From positions 3,534,001 to 3,598,000 of the forward strand of contig NZ_JQMS01000001.1 in NCBI RefSeq assembly GCF_000744835.1: DNA of 64,000 nt, read 5' to 3'. Below are positions 6,055 to 14,497 of the stretch, one piece after another. Numbering within the stretch: the first letter of the stretch is position 1; the number at the start of each line of letters is the position of its first letter. This DNA comes from Flavobacterium sp. 83. Its GTDB lineage: Bacteria; Bacteroidota; Bacteroidia; Flavobacteriales; Flavobacteriaceae. Under the pieces are notes generated by a model. It made no database searches. It saw nothing but the letters and a program-made list of their open reading frames with translations, and was not told the origin of the DNA. The translations under genes were made by a program, and so were the position numbers.

Positions 6055-8076
6055 ATGTTAGAAGAAAAGAATGATAACCTGCTGGAAGCAGATGGAAGTT
6101 TAGAGAATAATTCACTTGAATTAAATCAATCAGATACTATTATGGAAACTGAAACAATCGACGAAAGTAACGATAGCGTAGCTGTTCATTCTATTGACGA
6201 AAATGTTGTAACCCTTGCAGGGGCTGAGTTGGCACATGATGAACCTACTATAGAAACTGAAAATCAATCGGTATTAAACGCTATTACGGAGGCTAATGCT
6301 GAAGAAAGTGAAGATGACACGTTGAAAGAACGTCATGATATTCCGATGCAGGATTACGATACATTATCTCTTGAAGAACTGGTAGAAGAACTGAAAAATT
6401 TAGTTACCAATGAAAAAGTGATGTCTGTAAAGGATCATATCGAAGAAATCAAAAAAGCATTCTTAGCTAAATACAACCATCTACTTGAAGAGAAAAAGGA
6501 AGAATTCCTGGCTGAAAATCAAGATTCAAATGAAGAATTTCAATACCATTCTCCATTAAAAACTCAATTTGACAAGTACTACTCTCTTTTTAGAGATACT
6601 AAAAATACACATTTCAAGAGCTTACAAACGAATCTAAAAACTAATTTAGATAATCGTTTGGCTATTGTTGAGGAATTAAAAGAGCTAATCAATCCGCAGG
6701 AAAATATTAAAGATACCCTAAAGCATTTTAATGATTTAAGAGAACGATGGAAAAATGCGGGTCCAATTCCTAAGGATAAATACAACCATGTGTGGAATAA
6801 CTTCCATTTTCATGTTGAAAATTTCTACGATTATTTACATCTTGACCGAGAAGCAAGAGACTTAGATTTCAAACACAATCTAGAGCAAAAACAAAAAATT
6901 GTGGCTCGTGTTGAAGAATTGGTGAAAGAAGCTGACATCAATAAAGCATTTAGAGAATTACAGGATTTACATAGAATCTGGAAAGAAGATATTGGACCTG
7001 TTTCTAGAGAACATCGTGATGAAATATGGAATAAGTTTAGCGATTTGACTAAGCAAATGCATGATAAACGCGAAGTTTTGTTTGAAAACCAAAGAGGAAC
7101 AGAGCTTGAGAATTTAGAAAAGAAAAAAGAGATTATCGCTAAAATTGAAGTTTTAGCTACTGAGAAAGTAAATGCTCATTCGCAATGGTTGGCCCAAATA
7201 GAAAAAATAGAAGCTTTAAGAACTGATTTCTTCTCTGCCGGAAAAGTACCTTCGGACGTAAATGAGGAAACTTGGGCGAGTTTTAAAACTGCAGTTAGAA
7301 ATTTTAATTCTTTCAAAAATTCGTTTTACAAAGATATTAAGAAAGATCAAAACGATAATTTAAGCAAGAAAACAGCGCTTGTTGCTAAAGCCAAAGAATT
7401 ACAGGAAAATCTTGACTTTGCTGCGACTACTCCAATAATGAAGCAAATTCAGGATGAGTGGAAACAAATAGGTCATGTACCTAGAAAATATTCAGATAAA
7501 ATTTGGAAAGAGTTTAAAGATGCCTGTAATCATTATTTTGACAAATTAAAAGAGCAAAAAAATGAAGAAAACGGCGAAGAAGTAGAAGCTTTTGACAATA
7601 AAAAAGCCTACTTAGAAACCCTGAGAGAATTCCAGTTGACTGGTGATCACAAAACGGATTTAGATGCCATAAAATTACATATTGAAACTTGGAAAAACTT
7701 TGGAAAAGTGCCTTTCCCAAGAAGGCATATTGAAGGAAAATTCAATAAAATTCTGGATGCCCTTTTTGAAAAATTGAGTTTAAGTAAAAAAGACACTGAT
7801 ATGATGCGTTTTTCCAATAGAATGGATAATCTATCAGAAAGTAATGATACTCGCAAACTGGATAACGAAAAAATATTCCTGATGCGTAAAATTGAGGAAG
7901 TGCAAAATGAAATTTTCCAATTGGAAAATAATATTCAGTTTTTCGCTAATACCAGAAATGCAAAAAAAGAAAATTCTATTGTATTAGAAGTTCGTAAAAA
8001 TATAGCCATCCACAAAGAAAGTCTTGATGTTTGGAAAGAAAAGCTAAAACAATTGAGAAATTTGAAAATAGAATAA
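6055..8076 (+). CDS. DUF349 repeat protein
   Basis: 673-aa soluble, highly charged, mostly helical protein. After an acidic N-terminal region (about residues 1-95) come at least five DUF349-type repeats with the recurring pattern of a tryptophan-bearing helix followed by a small hydrophobic-proline turn (ERWKNAGPIPKDKYNHVWNN, IWKEDIGPVSREHRDEIWNK, EWKQIGHVPRKYSDKIWKEF, TWKNFGKVPFPRRHIEGKFN), then a C-terminal coiled coil. The function of the family is not established; one copy is conserved across flavobacteria. An in-frame TTG 69 bp upstream was rejected because it falls within the promoter. The gene stands alone, with its own promoter and terminator. Confidence 0.85.
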   Translation: MLEEKNDNLLEADGSLENNSLELNQSDTIMETETIDESNDSVAVHSIDENVVTLAGAELAHDEPTIETENQSVLNAITEANAEESEDDTLKERHDIPMQDYDTLSLEELVEELKNLVTNEKVMSVKDHIEEIKKAFLAKYNHLLEEKKEEFLAENQDSNEEFQYHSPLKTQFDKYYSLFRDTKNTHFKSLQTNLKTNLDNRLAIVEELKELINPQENIKDTLKHFNDLRERWKNAGPIPKDKYNHVWNNFHFHVENFYDYLHLDREARDLDFKHNLEQKQKIVARVEELVKEADINKAFRELQDLHRIWKEDIGPVSREHRDEIWNKFSDLTKQMHDKREVLFENQRGTELENLEKKKEIIAKIEVLATEKVNAHSQWLAQIEKIEALRTDFFSAGKVPSDVNEETWASFKTAVRNFNSFKNSFYKDIKKDQNDNLSKKTALVAKAKELQENLDFAATTPIMKQIQDEWKQIGHVPRKYSDKIWKEFKDACNHYFDKLKEQKNEENGEEVEAFDNKKAYLETLREFQLTGDHKTDLDAIKLHIETWKNFGKVPFPRRHIEGKFNKILDALFEKLSLSKKDTDMMRFSNRMDNLSESNDTRKLDNEKIFLMRKIEEVQNEIFQLENNIQFFANTRNAKKENSIVLEVRKNIAIHKESLDVWKEKLKQLRNLKIE

Positions 8077-8100
8077 TTTTCATCAATTTTTTTAAATTAC

Positions 8101-8134
8101 AAACCTCGTTCTTTAAATAGTTCGAGGTTTTTTT
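8101..8134 (+). terminator. Terminator after DUF349 gene
   Basis: AAACCTCG and CGAGGTTT arms with a 14-nt loop, ending in a seven-T run. Confidence 0.85.
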
Positions 8135-8222
8135 ATGCAAAAGAATATCCTGCTTTGAAATTTTAACGTTCATTTATCAGAAAAAATTAATAAAAGTCAG
8201 CTGTTAATTTTAAATTTGCAAA

Positions 8223-8570
8223 ATGAATTGGATTCAGAAAACAGTTTTTTTTATTGGACTTTCAATAGTTTTGCTATTTGCTTTTAATGCAAACGAATCT
8301 GCGGTTGAAAAAATTGAAATAGAAAAAAACAATCCTTCCTTTTCTCCTGACAGCATCCATTCTTCAGTATTTATTCAACCTCACGCGACCAGTATCTTTG
8401 TATTATATCATAAAACAACTAATTATACAATTGCCAAATATCTAGAAAAATTTCAAGTTGCAATTCTAGATTTTAAAGTAATAAAACCTTTTAGTCGTTA
8501 TGCGAAACAAGACATTAATCGATGTGAAATGGTTTCGCTCCTACTCTTTCCTTTTCATTATTTTTGGTGA
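8223..8570 (+). CDS. Small membrane-anchored or secreted unknown protein
   Basis: 115-aa protein with an N-terminal hydrophobic helix (residues about 7-22, KTVFFIGLSIVLLFAFNA) that could be a signal peptide or anchor, then a polar region and a hydrophobic C-terminus ending SLLLFPFHYFW. I do not recognise a domain. A perfect -7 match TAAATTTG (8211-8218) lies only four bases upstream of the ATG, so either the message is nearly leaderless or the real start or promoter differs. It is followed by its own terminator, so it is a single-gene unit. Codon use and frame length support a real gene; function is unknown. Confidence 0.55.
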   Translation: MNWIQKTVFFIGLSIVLLFAFNANESAVEKIEIEKNNPSFSPDSIHSSVFIQPHATSIFVLYHKTTNYTIAKYLEKFQVAILDFKVIKPFSRYAKQDINRCEMVSLLLFPFHYFW

Positions 8571-8593
8571 TTTAAAGCCCTGATTTAGTAATT

Positions 8594-8616
8594 AAAAGAT
8601 ATGCTTATCTTTTTTT
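8594..8616 (+). terminator. Terminator after the 115-aa gene
   Basis: AAAAGATA, four-base loop, TATCTTTT and further T. Confidence 0.6.
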
Positions 8617-8683
8617 CGAATGGATTCCTTTTGGTATTCAGTCGAATTTATCATGCTTTACAAATAACTCAAAAAATAAAAAA

Positions 8684-9157
8684 ATGGATACATCCGTAAC
8701 TATAATAGGCCTAATAATAACAATACTTATCGCTATTCCTCTTTTCTTTGTATTTCGCTCCAATGTCATTAACAAAAACAAAATCAAAGAGATAAAGAAA
8801 AAATACAGCCAGAATAATCATTTCAATTTTGAATTAACCGAATCACAAAACAAAAAAGTATTGGCCTTGGATGAAAAAAATAAAGGATTTCTTTTGATGG
8901 ATTTTAACTCCACGGAAGAAGTAGTTTCTTTTGTCAATTTGAATACCGTCAATTCTTGTAAACTGGTTGCGACAAATGAAAACAATTCGACTAAAATCAC
9001 AAAAATTGAATTTGAATTTGATTATAAAGAAAATCATAAAAAAGAACTGATTCAATTCTACACTATTGAAAACGAAATAATTGACCAAGAATGCCTTTAC
9101 GAAGACCATGTATTAGCCCAAAAATGGACAAAACTCATTACAGATTGCATTTCCTAA
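8684..9157 (+). CDS. Single-pass membrane protein of unknown function
   Basis: 157-aa protein with one N-terminal transmembrane helix (about residues 5-25, VTIIGLIITILIAIPLFFVF), a basic stretch (NKNKIKEIKKKY) marking the cytosolic side, and a soluble C-terminal domain of alternating strands (about 45-155). The architecture resembles small anchored flavobacterial proteins of unknown role; no catalytic motif was seen. It stands between two terminators and upstream of the hemN promoter, so it is transcribed alone. Confidence 0.65.
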   Translation: MDTSVTIIGLIITILIAIPLFFVFRSNVINKNKIKEIKKKYSQNNHFNFELTESQNKKVLALDEKNKGFLLMDFNSTEEVVSFVNLNTVNSCKLVATNENNSTKITKIEFEFDYKENHKKELIQFYTIENEIIDQECLYEDHVLAQKWTKLITDCIS

Positions 9158-9180
9158 ACTATTAATTATTATTCACTAAG

Positions 9181-9213
9181 AGAGGCTGATCCAAAAGACA
9201 GCCTCTTTTTTTT
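9181..9213 (+). terminator. Terminator before hemN
   Basis: AGAGGCTG and CAGCCTCT arms around a ten-base loop, followed by an uninterrupted T run to 9213. Confidence 0.85.
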
Positions 9214-9231
9214 ATAAATGCATTTTTTAAC

Positions 9232-9275
9232 ATGATAATTATCATTTTAAATTATAAGTAGTACTATTACTTTTG
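9232..9275 (+). promoter_or_regulatory. FNR-type box plus -7 element of hemN
   Basis: Perfect 14-bp palindrome ATGATAATTATCAT (9232-9245) with the FNR core TGAT-N4-ATCA, and a consensus -7 element TACTTTTG (9268-9275). The box centre is 29.5 bp upstream of the first base of the -7 element, about -40 from the expected transcription start, which is a class II activator position. No TTTG is present at -33, as expected for an activator-dependent promoter. Confidence 0.85.
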
Positions 9276-9296
9276 GTTGTGTAAAATGATCTTATT

Positions 9297-10661
9297 ATGA
9301 AAAATTCGCTAATTCAAAAATACAATGTTCCAGGACCTCGATACACAAGTTATCCAACGGTTCCTTATTGGGATGATACTGATTTTTCAGAAAAAACATG
9401 GATTGAAAGTTTAAAAAAATCATTTACATCAAGTAATAGTGCTGAAGGAATAAGTTTGTATATCCATTTGCCTTTTTGCGAAAGCTTATGCACTTTTTGT
9501 GGTTGTAACAAACGAATCACTAAAAACCATGGTGTTGAACATCCTTATATTGAAGCACTTTTAAAAGAATGGGCTATCTATTGTACGATTCTTGGAGAAA
9601 AACCAACTATAAAAGAAATTCATTTGGGCGGTGGAACCCCTACCTTTTTCTCAACAAAAAATCTGGAGGATTTAATAAACGGAATCTTCTCACATGCCAA
9701 TAAAGCTAAAGACCATGAATTTAGTTTTGAAGGTCATCCAAATAATACAACGCATGAACATTTACAAAAACTCTATGATTTAGGTTTCCGCAGAGTAAGC
9801 TTTGGTGTTCAGGATTATTCTGAAAAAGTTCAAAAAGCAATTCACAGGGAACAGCCTTTTCATAATGTTGCAAAAGTTACTTTTTGGGCCAGAGAGATTG
9901 GTTATACTTCCATAGGTCATGATATTATATTTGGATTACCATTTCAGGAAATTGAAGATGTAATTGATACCATTGAGAAAACAAAATCATTACAACCGGA
10001 TCGATTGGCTTTTTATAGCTACGCACACGTTCCCTGGATAAAAGGAAACGGACAACGCGGTTTCAATGATGAAGATATTCCTAAAGATGATAAAAAGCGA
10101 ATACTTTATGAAACAGGCAAAAAATTATTATATGAAAATGGTTATCATGAAATAGGAATGGATCATTTTGCTTTGAAAACGGACAGTTTATATGATTCTT
10201 TTCAAAACGGAAAACTGCATCGCAATTTCATGGGATATAGTTCCTCAAAAACTCAATTAATGATTGGATTGGGTGTTTCCTCTATTAGTGACAGTTGGTT
10301 TAGTTTTACTCAAAATGTAAAAAATCTAGAGGATTATTATCAAATATTAGAATGGGACAAATTACCTGTTTTTAGAGGGCATCTATTGACTGATGAAGAC
10401 CTCATCATCCGAAGACACATCTTGAATTTAATGTGCCAATTTGAAACTTCTTGGCAAAAAAACCAAGAGTATTTTGAAGAAATTCCTGAAGTTTTAGTTC
10501 AGTTAAAAGAAATGGAACAAGATGGGTTAGTTATCATAAATAAAAATACTATTCAGGTTACCGAAAAAGGGAAACCTTATGTTCGCAATATTTGTATGGC
10601 ATTTGATTTACGTTTAAAAAGGAAAGCTCCAGAAACCGAATTATTTTCGATGACAATCTAG
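9297..10661 (+). CDS. hemN: Oxygen-independent coproporphyrinogen III oxidase
   Basis: 454-aa radical-SAM enzyme that decarboxylates coproporphyrinogen III to protoporphyrinogen IX without oxygen, in heme synthesis. The iron-sulfur motif CESLCTFCGC (about residues 61-70) has the CX3CX2CXC layout specific to HemN rather than HemW. The N-terminal MxKYNVPGPRYTSYPTVPYW and the glycine motif HLGGGTPTFFS are also HemN hallmarks. Length matches the family. It is convergent with the cbb3 oxidase operon and shares its FNR-type control, which fits the need for heme made under low oxygen for that oxidase. Confidence 0.96.
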   Translation: MKNSLIQKYNVPGPRYTSYPTVPYWDDTDFSEKTWIESLKKSFTSSNSAEGISLYIHLPFCESLCTFCGCNKRITKNHGVEHPYIEALLKEWAIYCTILGEKPTIKEIHLGGGTPTFFSTKNLEDLINGIFSHANKAKDHEFSFEGHPNNTTHEHLQKLYDLGFRRVSFGVQDYSEKVQKAIHREQPFHNVAKVTFWAREIGYTSIGHDIIFGLPFQEIEDVIDTIEKTKSLQPDRLAFYSYAHVPWIKGNGQRGFNDEDIPKDDKKRILYETGKKLLYENGYHEIGMDHFALKTDSLYDSFQNGKLHRNFMGYSSSKTQLMIGLGVSSISDSWFSFTQNVKNLEDYYQILEWDKLPVFRGHLLTDEDLIIRRHILNLMCQFETSWQKNQEYFEEIPEVLVQLKEMEQDGLVIINKNTIQVTEKGKPYVRNICMAFDLRLKRKAPETELFSMTI

Positions 10662-10683
10662 TGTTTATTGCTGTTTAAAAATA

Positions 10684-10711
10684 TAAAAGCACGCTTAATG
10701 GCGTGCTTTTA
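10684..10711. terminator. Bidirectional terminator between hemN and the cco operon
   Basis: Perfect 11-bp arms TAAAAGCACGC and GCGTGCTTTTA around a six-base loop; A and T flanks allow use on both strands by the convergent units. Confidence 0.9.
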
Positions 10712-10733
10712 TTTATGTACTATGAATCAAAAA

Positions 10734-11435
10734 TTAATGACAATTAGGATTTGCCTGTACAAACAAACTGATATTGGATGGTGATATATATGGAATTCCC
10801 AATCCCAATCCTCTCAAGATGAATAATACGCCTATAATAACAGCTACATAAGGAATTGCTTTTTGAATGTTGTTTCGAATAGAAACTGTCAAAAATGAAT
10901 TAATATACACCACACTACTCATCAAAGGAACGGTTCCTAATCCAAATAAAATCATATACAAAACCCCCAGACTTTCACTTTGCATGGCAATAGCACCAAA
11001 TAAGGCTACATAAACCATTCCGCAAGGTAAAAACCCATTAAGCAAACCGATAGTAAATAGTGATTTGTAACTCTTGTTTTTAAACTGACTTCCTAAAGTC
11101 GATTTTATTTTGGAAATAACTTTAAAAACTGGTTTTGAAAAATTATATCTAGCAAATAATTTATCAGGAGTTAAAACGATAATAATCATGGCAACGCCAA
11201 TAAATATAGATAATTTCTGCTGTAAACCAGCCATAAAAAAACCTTTACCCACCAATCCAAAAATAAAACCAATAGTAGCGTACGCCGTTAATCTTCCTAA
11301 ATGATACGTGATAATTTGAGTGACTTTTTTTGCTTGATTCGTTCTATCTACCGGTAACATCATAGCAATAGGTCCACACATTCCTATGCAGTGAAAACTA
11401 CTTATCAAACCGAAAAGGAAAGCTGTGTATAGCAT
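10734..11435 (-). CDS. SauE/TauE-like membrane protein of the cbb3 operon (UreH-like domain)
   Basis: 233-aa integral membrane protein with about six helices. The first helix carries the signature SSFHCIGMCGP (about residues 12-22), and a second conserved block is GFLPCGMVYVAL (about 134-145); the paired cysteines are typical of the UreH/SafE subgroup found at the end of cbb3 operons and thought to take part in copper delivery or oxidase assembly. It is the last gene of the operon, nine bases after ccoH, and ends at the bidirectional terminator. Annotated in many genomes as a sulfite exporter; a role in oxidase maturation is inferred from context. Confidence 0.85.
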   Translation of the reverse strand: MLYTAFLFGLISSFHCIGMCGPIAMMLPVDRTNQAKKVTQIITYHLGRLTAYATIGFIFGLVGKGFFMAGLQQKLSIFIGVAMIIIVLTPDKLFARYNFSKPVFKVISKIKSTLGSQFKNKSYKSLFTIGLLNGFLPCGMVYVALFGAIAMQSESLGVLYMILFGLGTVPLMSSVVYINSFLTVSIRNNIQKAIPYVAVIIGVLFILRGLGLGIPYISPSNISLFVQANPNCH

Positions 11436-11444
11436 TGTGTTTGT

Positions 11445-11894
11445 CTAATTGATGTATATAGTTTCTTTGGTCAAATACGATTTACCTTCATATTGCCATT
11501 CCATATTAATGTCCCAACGACCGCCTGCCAAACTTTTTTTAGGTATGAGCAAAGTAGGATTAGATAGCGAAATTGGAATTTCAAAATCTAATTTTTTAGT
11601 AGACGGTCTGTAAAGGGACACTTTTCCTTTAATGTTTTTTGGAACAAATACATCTGGGAATACAATTGTAACACCCTCTGAAGTAGTCGTTATTATTGGC
11701 TTTTGAGCTAAATCATGTGCGTTTTGAATTCGTATCATCTCATCTCCAAAATGGACATCATGCTTGTAATACTCTTCAACAACCAATTCATTATCATATT
11801 TTGAATCCGATTGAACTTTGAAAACAAAATACAAAATGAAGGTCATAAACAGACCAAATGCAATGACGATTCCTGTTCCCCAATTAAATTTCAT
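11445..11894 (-). CDS. ccoH: FixH/CcoH-family cbb3 assembly protein
   Basis: 149-aa protein with one N-terminal transmembrane helix (about residues 7-26) and a periplasmic beta-rich domain. The pattern YYKHDVHFGDEMIRIQNA, and later VTIVFP and GRWDINMEWQYEGKSY, matches FixH, which is needed for assembly of the cbb3 oxidase, probably by helping CcoI or stabilising the complex. It lies 39 bp after ccoG and just before the last gene of the operon. The position and fold agree, so confidence is high. Confidence 0.9.
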   Translation of the reverse strand: MKFNWGTGIVIAFGLFMTFILYFVFKVQSDSKYDNELVVEEYYKHDVHFGDEMIRIQNAHDLAQKPIITTTSEGVTIVFPDVFVPKNIKGKVSLYRPSTKKLDFEIPISLSNPTLLIPKKSLAGGRWDINMEWQYEGKSYLTKETIYIN

Positions 11895-11933
11895 GTTGCT
11901 TTATTTATATATTTTAATCCTAAACCTAATTTC

Positions 11934-13352
11934 CTAATCAAAACTTCGCGGACTTAAAAAACTCGTTGTGCTTGTCTCTATTTTTTTAGTACCGTTATAG
12001 ACATCAATTTTTAATTTTGTTTTATCACTGTCCAATAAATTTTGATTGATTTCCACAAATAAAGTCCCTCCATTCATACCTTGTTTAGGCACTTTAAGAT
12101 CCTGTTTTCCCACTACTTTTAAAGTCCCTTTTATCCCAACTAATTTGAAATGAATATCATTAAAATCATTGTTGGTTTTATTGATAATTTTAAACGTATA
12201 GATGTTACTGATGTTATCTCCTTTGTGCTGAAACAATTGTCCTGGTAATCTCAAGATACTGGCTTCAACATCTGTGCGTAAAAATAATAATCCTATAAGA
12301 ATGCCTGTCAAAATAAACAATACTGCAGAATAGCCTTTCATTCTTGGTGTGAATTTGAACTTGATTTTTTTCTCAATTTCATCTTCAGAAGCGTACCGTA
12401 TTAAGCCTTTGGGTAATCCAACACTATCCATAATAGTATCACATTCATCGATACAAGCAGTACAATTGATACATTCTAATTGCGTTCCGTTACGAATATC
12501 AATTCCGGTAGGACAAACATTTACACATTGTTTACAATCAATACAATCTCCTTTTCCAGTTGTGACTCTATCCTCTTGTTTATTGAATTTAGCTCTTCCT
12601 GATTCTTTCTCACCACGAACAAAATCATAGGCGACATTTATCGATTTATCATCTAATAAAACCCCTTGCAATCTTCCGTAAGGGCAGGCTATAATACAAA
12701 CTTGTTCTCTAAACCACGCAAAAATAAAATAGAATACACCAGTAAAAATCAATAGTGAAGCCAAAGTGCTTACATGATTTTCCGGTCCTTCTTCAATCAT
12801 TAAAAACAAGGTATCACTACTGATAAGATAGGCCAGAAAAACATTGGCAATAAAAAAGGAAATGATTAGAAATACAAACCATTTAAGACCTTTTTTTCTA
12901 ATTTTTTCAGCGTTCCATTCTTGTTTTTCTAAACGAATTTGGGCGCCACGATCTCCTTCAATCCAATATTCAATTCTGCGAAATACCATTTCTAAAAAGA
13001 TAGTCTGCGGACAAATCCATCCGCAAAATATTCGTCCAAAAATCACCGTAAAAAGAATCACGAATACGACTCCAACAATCATAAAAAGAACGAAAAGATA
13101 AAAATCTTGTGGCCAAAAAGGAAATCCAAAAATATTAAATCTTCTTTCAAGCACATTAAACATCATGAACTGATTGCCATTAACCTTTACAAAAGGATTA
13201 GCAACCAGAACAATCAACAAAAAATAACTGACCCACTTTCTATAATCGTAAAACTTACCGGAAGGTTTTTTAGGAAAAATAAATTTTCGATTTCCTTCTT
13301 CGTCAATCGTTCCGATGGTATCTCTAAAAGCTTCGTCTGGTAATTTTGACAT
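11934..13352 (-). CDS. ccoG: Cytochrome cbb3 accessory protein CcoG (membrane 4Fe-4S protein)
   Basis: 472-aa membrane iron-sulfur protein. It has several transmembrane helices in the first 230 residues with the conserved GRIFCGWICPQTIFLEMVFR motif, a CIIACPYGRLQ motif, then a ferredoxin pair CIDCKQCVNVCPTGID and CINCTACIDECD (two 4Fe-4S clusters), another helix, and a C-terminal periplasmic Ig-like domain (about 370-470). CcoG has been shown in proteobacteria to reduce Cu(II) during oxidase biogenesis. It starts four bases after ccoP ends, within the operon. Confidence 0.96.
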   Translation of the reverse strand: MSKLPDEAFRDTIGTIDEEGNRKFIFPKKPSGKFYDYRKWVSYFLLIVLVANPFVKVNGNQFMMFNVLERRFNIFGFPFWPQDFYLFVLFMIVGVVFVILFTVIFGRIFCGWICPQTIFLEMVFRRIEYWIEGDRGAQIRLEKQEWNAEKIRKKGLKWFVFLIISFFIANVFLAYLISSDTLFLMIEEGPENHVSTLASLLIFTGVFYFIFAWFREQVCIIACPYGRLQGVLLDDKSINVAYDFVRGEKESGRAKFNKQEDRVTTGKGDCIDCKQCVNVCPTGIDIRNGTQLECINCTACIDECDTIMDSVGLPKGLIRYASEDEIEKKIKFKFTPRMKGYSAVLFILTGILIGLLFLRTDVEASILRLPGQLFQHKGDNISNIYTFKIINKTNNDFNDIHFKLVGIKGTLKVVGKQDLKVPKQGMNGGTLFVEINQNLLDSDKTKLKIDVYNGTKKIETSTTSFLSPRSFD

Positions 13353-13356
13353 TTTT

Positions 13357-14295
13357 TTATTTTTTAATTGGAGTGCTATCTGTTTTTAAAGTAACAGTAG
13401 CATCTGTTTTTGGAGCATTCTCATCAACCCAAATTTCACCATCTGGTGCTTTTGGATCTTTTGGATTACTTCCTTGTAAAGACAATACATAACTCGCAAC
13501 GTGTTGAATTTCTTTTGGCTTCAAAGTTCCTTTCCAGGCAATCATTCCTTTTCCATCACGCCCACCGTTTGTAATGGTGTGAAATAAATTCTTGATTCCG
13601 CCACCCAAAATCCAATGATTATCCGTTAAGTTTGGACCAATTTGTCCTCCGGCATCAGCTCTGTGACAAGCCACACAATTGGTTGTGAAAATCTCTTTAC
13701 CAGCTGCCAAATCTGCTGGTTCTGTCAATAAAACAACTGTTTTTTCATCCATCAAATCTGGAGCAGTTTTCATGTATTCAGCAATATCAATTTTGGCTTG
13801 AGCCACTTCTTTTTTAAGCTCCATTTCTTGATTGTCGGCTCCTAAAACCTCATATCGAACCATATAAACAACCCCAAAAAGAATACAAGCATAGAATAAA
13901 TATACCCACCATGGTGGCAAATTATTATCTAATTCCTTGATTCCGTCATAATCATGCTCCAATAATAATTGATCTTCGCTTTCTAATGGCACTGACTTTG
14001 TTAAGCTTTCCATCAAGTTTTTGAACCATGCTTTTTCTTTAAAACTGATCGAAGTAACATTTTCCAATTTTTGTTTCTGTTCTTCTGTCATCAATTGATA
14101 GGTAATATTATCAACTGCGCTCATAGTAATTTCGATCGCTATTAAAAGGAATAGAAATACAAACAAAAAGACAGCAACCATTGGAAATTTTATAAAAGCC
14201 GGTCTGTCACCTGAGTCAATAAAATACTCCATTGCTCCAAATACAGCAAAGAAAATAACCGGTACTCTTACATATGCTGGAATTAATTTTTTCAT
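13357..14295 (-). CDS. ccoP: cbb3 oxidase cytochrome c subunit CcoP, monoheme form
   Basis: 312-aa membrane-anchored cytochrome c that passes electrons into the oxidase. Helices near residues 7-60 and 130-147 flank a cytosolic loop; the C-terminal cytochrome domain holds a single heme-binding CVACH (about residue 207) with the distal methionine in GKGMIAWKG. Classical proteobacterial CcoP is diheme with two CXXCH motifs; only one is present here, as is often so in Bacteroidetes. It lies between ccoQ and ccoG with minimal spacing. Confidence 0.94.
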   Translation of the reverse strand: MKKLIPAYVRVPVIFFAVFGAMEYFIDSGDRPAFIKFPMVAVFLFVFLFLLIAIEITMSAVDNITYQLMTEEQKQKLENVTSISFKEKAWFKNLMESLTKSVPLESEDQLLLEHDYDGIKELDNNLPPWWVYLFYACILFGVVYMVRYEVLGADNQEMELKKEVAQAKIDIAEYMKTAPDLMDEKTVVLLTEPADLAAGKEIFTTNCVACHRADAGGQIGPNLTDNHWILGGGIKNLFHTITNGGRDGKGMIAWKGTLKPKEIQHVASYVLSLQGSNPKDPKAPDGEIWVDENAPKTDATVTLKTDSTPIKK

Positions 14296-14313
14296 TTTCT
14301 AAATTTTAAAAAA

Positions 14314-14493
14314 TTATACTATTTTATTGTCGTTCAAAGGGATTTGGCTTAATTCAGTAATCTTTTCTTTTTTATAAGAGAAAACCCAAATTCCAAGTCC
14401 AATGAAAAAGACGAAGAAGATTAATAACGATAGGATTGGATATATCGCAACTCCCTCGATAGTCTCCATATTGTGTTTAATTTGTTCGAACAT
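14314..14493 (-). CDS. ccoQ: CcoQ-like small subunit of cbb3 oxidase
   Basis: 59-aa protein (MFEQIKHNMETIEGVAIYPI as N-terminus) with one transmembrane helix (about residues 17-40, ending WVFSYKK) and a short polar tail. Its size, its single helix and its position four bases after ccoNO and 18 bases before ccoP identify it as CcoQ, which stabilises the oxidase. It was found by reading the gap between ccoNO and ccoP. The sequence is weakly conserved, so the name rests mainly on synteny. Confidence 0.85.
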   Translation of the reverse strand: MFEQIKHNMETIEGVAIYPILSLLIFFVFFIGLGIWVFSYKKEKITELSQIPLNDNKIV

Positions 14494-14497
14494 GACT

